From NCBI GenBank assembly GCA_000695325.1, contig AVPN01000132.1, positions 61,939-95,412 on the forward strand: DNA of 33,474 nt, read 5' to 3'. Under the pieces are notes generated by a model that searched no databases, was not told where the DNA came from, and saw only the letters and a program-made list of their open reading frames with translations. Of this stretch, positions 31,792-33,474 are shown in pieces. Position 1 is the first letter of the stretch. Each line of letters begins with the position of its first letter. Source of the DNA: Pleurobrachia bachei (taxonomy: Eukaryota; Ctenophora; Tentaculata; Cydippida; Pleurobrachiidae). The position numbers were made by a program, and so were the translations under genes.

Positions 31792-33155
31792 CCAAAATCA
31801 TGCATGAGCATTTTCTCAACTGCAATGTGACCTGGTGCTTCGATTTCAATTTTATGGTGCTCATTGGAAAGATAAATTCAAGCCAAAGAAAAATAGCATA
31901 GTGATGGAAAATTAGGATGCTCACATCATAAATGAACGAGAAATGAATCCAGGAATGAAAAATGAATTTTCGAATTTTCGACAAAAAATGATGGAAAAAG
32001 TTACCAAGAAATTGATCCAGATTGCTCCCATAATTTTTATTTTCACAACTATGACCGTTTTGACGGCACATCTCGCTAACCCTTACTAAGAATCCGTGGC
32101 CCACCTTGTATATCTTACCCCGGGTTTAAACTTAGCAGGTGCCGGATCTTTGTTTCTCAGATCCAGCTTCACAGTTCCTCTATCAGGAGACCCGGAGACA
32201 TTCAAATCCAAATGGCTGGGCGTGATGGACCTCGTAGCATCACGACGTGATGGGGTTGGAGAATCATTGAATGTTTCTGCCAATCGTTCCAGTTCTTCCA
32301 TGACAAGAGTGCTGGTGCTGCTTCCACTGTCATCGTCACTTTGGTGCTGCTCTGAATCTGATCAGGGTGGTTGTTATTAGACATATATGAGAGAGAGTCT
32401 GTTTAACTCTCTTTCTCTATGCACCTTTCTCTTTCTCTATCACTCTCTTTCTCTCTCACTAAGGAATATTCAGAAGTGAGGACTTACTTTCAAACTCAAT
32501 GTCAGGTGAGTCTTCTAACAGCGAAATGAGTTGGTCCAAGTTCAAGTCGGTCGAAGTTCGCAGTGGAAAGTTAGGAGGACTCTCAGTCTCTTTCTCTTTC
32601 TGTCCCTCAGGTTTTGTCGTAATTTGACTGACAAGAGAGTCAATAAAACTATGAACACTCAAATCTTTTATCTCGTTTTCAGTGCGAGTAACATCCGAGG
32701 AAGGGGGTGATTCTGAAAGTTTTGGATGCTCCGTTTCGTTGGTATCATCATCTGAGTCTGCAGAGGAGGAATCATTCTGTCTTTCCAATCCTTCGTTTGC
32801 AGAATTTGAAACTTTGGTAACAACAGGTCGACGAGTTACTATCTCCTGAATCTGCAGTGAATACTCATGTAATTTGTATTGCTATCAGTTGCAATCGGGA
32901 CGTGGGTCGAACAAGATTTTATCATCTTTTCTAGCTACAACCTCAATTTCTTCTTTTACCGGTGAGAAGCAACACCATTATCGACAAGACGATTATTTAA
33001 CAACCTACCGGTGTATCATCGTCCTCCTCATCAGATTCAACTTCAGAGAACTCCATATCTGGGAGCATGCTCTGGACCCCCGTGAAGATCTCACTGATCT
33101 GTTTGGAGCGCTGGAAGGCCGGCAAATCCTCCCGATCATCATCATCCGACGCCAT
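27365..33155 (-). CDS. Acidic, Ser/Thr-repeat coiled-coil protein (multi-exon)
   Basis: Exons on the - strand: 33155-33009 (ATG), 32851-32488, 32357-32119, then 29359-28594 and 27549-27365 (stop), with a duplicated set of the first three between. Phases match throughout (0,1,0,1). About 567 residues: an acidic start (MASDDDDREDLPAFQRSKQI), acidic/Ser-rich middle exons, a segment of Ser-Thr-Gly-Val repeats (STGVSTQSVSTGISTQ), a proline patch, then a strongly charged helix rich in Glu, Arg, Lys (about 100 residues, from QTEIERRRQEEDIAVRQRKT) that should form a coiled coil. The terminal exon reads VIFDVEESFLEPLPDFIPTD and ends 110 bases before a - strand AATAAA. A TATATA at 33368-33373 lies about 215 bases upstream of the ATG. 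I do not recognise the family; a cytoskeletal or centrosomal role is a guess. Confidence 0.82.
27550..28593. promoter_or_regulatory. Intron with two perfect X-box (RFX) sites
   Basis: The stretch is the intron between the last two coiled-coil exons. Near-palindromic 14-mers GTTGCTATGGCAAC (28267-28280) and GTTGCCATAGCAAC (28415-28428) match the RFX X-box consensus. On the + strand a frame with a membrane helix (LKLSLLGVSVIAYIVFS) lies at about 27620-27739 with no assigned gene. Nothing else is seen. Confidence 0.5.
29500..30488. mobile_element. 989-bp foldback element with 207-bp arms
   Basis: The element begins CAAGGTGGGCCACGGATTCT at 29500 and ends with the complement at 30488, each end flanked by TA. 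The inverted arms run 29500-29706 and 30282-30488 and are nearly identical. The TA target and end sequence suggest a Tc1/mariner-related non-autonomous element. Long open frames inside it are not protein-like. Confidence 0.88.
30499..31534 (-). CDS. Duplicated first three exons of the coiled-coil gene
   Basis: Copies lie at 31534-31388 (with ATG), 31230-30867 and 30737-30499, offset 1620-1621 from the distal set. Frames and splice sites are intact. Amino-acid differences are concentrated in the second exon (for example ERHHDSSS versus ERQN-DSSS, KPDEQKQGESE versus KPEGQKEKETE). The sequence just upstream of this ATG is a (TAA)n tract and an element rather than the TATA-containing flank of the distal copy. 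Exon 3 of the distal set can join exon 2 of this set in phase 0. Confidence 0.85.
31757..31791. repeat. (TAA)n microsatellite
   Basis: About eleven ATA/TAA units lie at the boundary between the two tandem copies. Confidence 0.95.
31793..32108. mobile_element. Partial copy of the foldback element
   Basis: It matches 29500-29821 in inverted orientation and ends beside the donor of the exon at 32119. It is bounded on the left by the (TAA)n tract. Confidence 0.85.
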
Positions 33156-33343
33156 GGCGATCTGTGGTGCAGTGACTAGTGATATGTGGTTCGTTCTGTC
33201 TCCGCGATTGTGACTAGTTAGGTTTGTGACTTGTGTTTCCGCGATATCTGCGATAAAAATGGGAGGAACTGCATCAAAAATAAAATTGAAAAAAACAACC
33301 CCAACACCGATTGGCATCACTTTTCAACAGCCGATGAGAAGCT

Positions 33344-33474
33344 GCTGAAGAGAGAAAGGGGTAGCCATATATAGAGTTAACCGCAATGAGTCTCATACTC
33401 ATAAAATTAAAATTTAAAACGTCGAAACTTGGCATACGCTGCAGGCCCTTCAAGATGAAGGGCCTGGAAGGAAT
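33344..33474 (-). promoter_or_regulatory. Putative promoter of the coiled-coil gene
   Basis: Unique sequence beyond the duplication contains TATATA at 33368-33373, on the - strand about 215 bases upstream of the ATG at 33155. The window ends in a short inverted repeat (AGGCCCTTCA and TGAAGGGCCT near 33444-33466). Confidence 0.35.

Larger units (their letters stand above)
30282..33343. repeat. 1.62-kb tandem duplication (30282-31755 and 31902-33343)
   Basis: Each copy starts in the arm of the foldback element (TGATGGAAAATTAGG) and ends at CAGCCGATGAGAAGC. Each contains the first three coiled-coil exons. Identity is high, with scattered substitutions and small indels. Confidence 0.93.

Noticed and set aside
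1-33474. tRNA, rRNA or prokaryotic-type signals
   Set aside because: None was recognised on either strand; the content is spliced eukaryotic genes and repeats.

Overview
The window is animal nuclear DNA. Genes are split into many short exons with GT/AG borders and matching phases. Short introns alternate with long ones full of small inverted-repeat elements, and (TC)n/(GA)n tracts are common. The gene families are a papain-type protease with signal peptide, a Sushi-domain secreted protein and a nucleoside-diphosphate-kinase-like repeat protein. The mix suggests an early-branching marine invertebrate, possibly a demosponge; that placement is inference, because no rRNA or mitochondrial marker is present. 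One 45-base run of N is an assembly gap.

Layout. (1) 1300-7900, + strand: a gene of at least eight exons for a tandem zinc-ribbon protein (about 366 visible residues, roughly eight C-x(1-2)-C...C-x(2-5)-C ribbons). The last ribbons look like the 3CxxC/ZAR1/RTP/Shiftless type. A 1.6-1.8 kb tandem duplication copied one of its exons. (2) 4343-6144, - strand, nested antisense inside an intron of that gene: a cathepsin L-like cysteine protease with a very basic tail of heptads of the form K-E-R-Q-Q-(R/K)-K. The duplication gives a second 3' half (2538-4078) with a longer tail, so most of the striking CT-rich sequence at 2530-2900 is coding on the - strand. (3) 8347-10121: a 727-bp direct duplication around a 262-bp inverted-repeat element. 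(4) 10437-20678, - strand: a gene of 21 phase-consistent exons (about 850 residues) made of degenerate NDK-like units without the catalytic histidine motif. Its introns hold a frameshifted reverse transcriptase fragment and a + strand open frame with a C-terminal membrane segment. (5) 20322-23711: a second large tandem duplication carrying a copy of the first visible NDK-gene exon and a 32-bp minisatellite; a LINE fragment lies between the copies. (6) 23728-26660, + strand: a secreted Sushi-domain gene. (7) 27365-33155, - strand: a coiled-coil, Ser/Thr-repeat gene whose first three exons are tandemly duplicated in phase, with a 207-bp-arm foldback element beside a splice donor.

Four loci carry local tandem duplications that include exons or exon candidates, and two of these have breakpoints in or at small inverted-repeat elements. 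A hAT-like element family (12 copies seen, 8-bp target duplications at some) and a pogo-like family (5 copies) sit in most introns. Exon models rest on splice consensus and phase continuity read by eye; 5' ends of the zinc-ribbon and NDK-like genes and 3' ends of the NDK-like and Sushi genes are unresolved.
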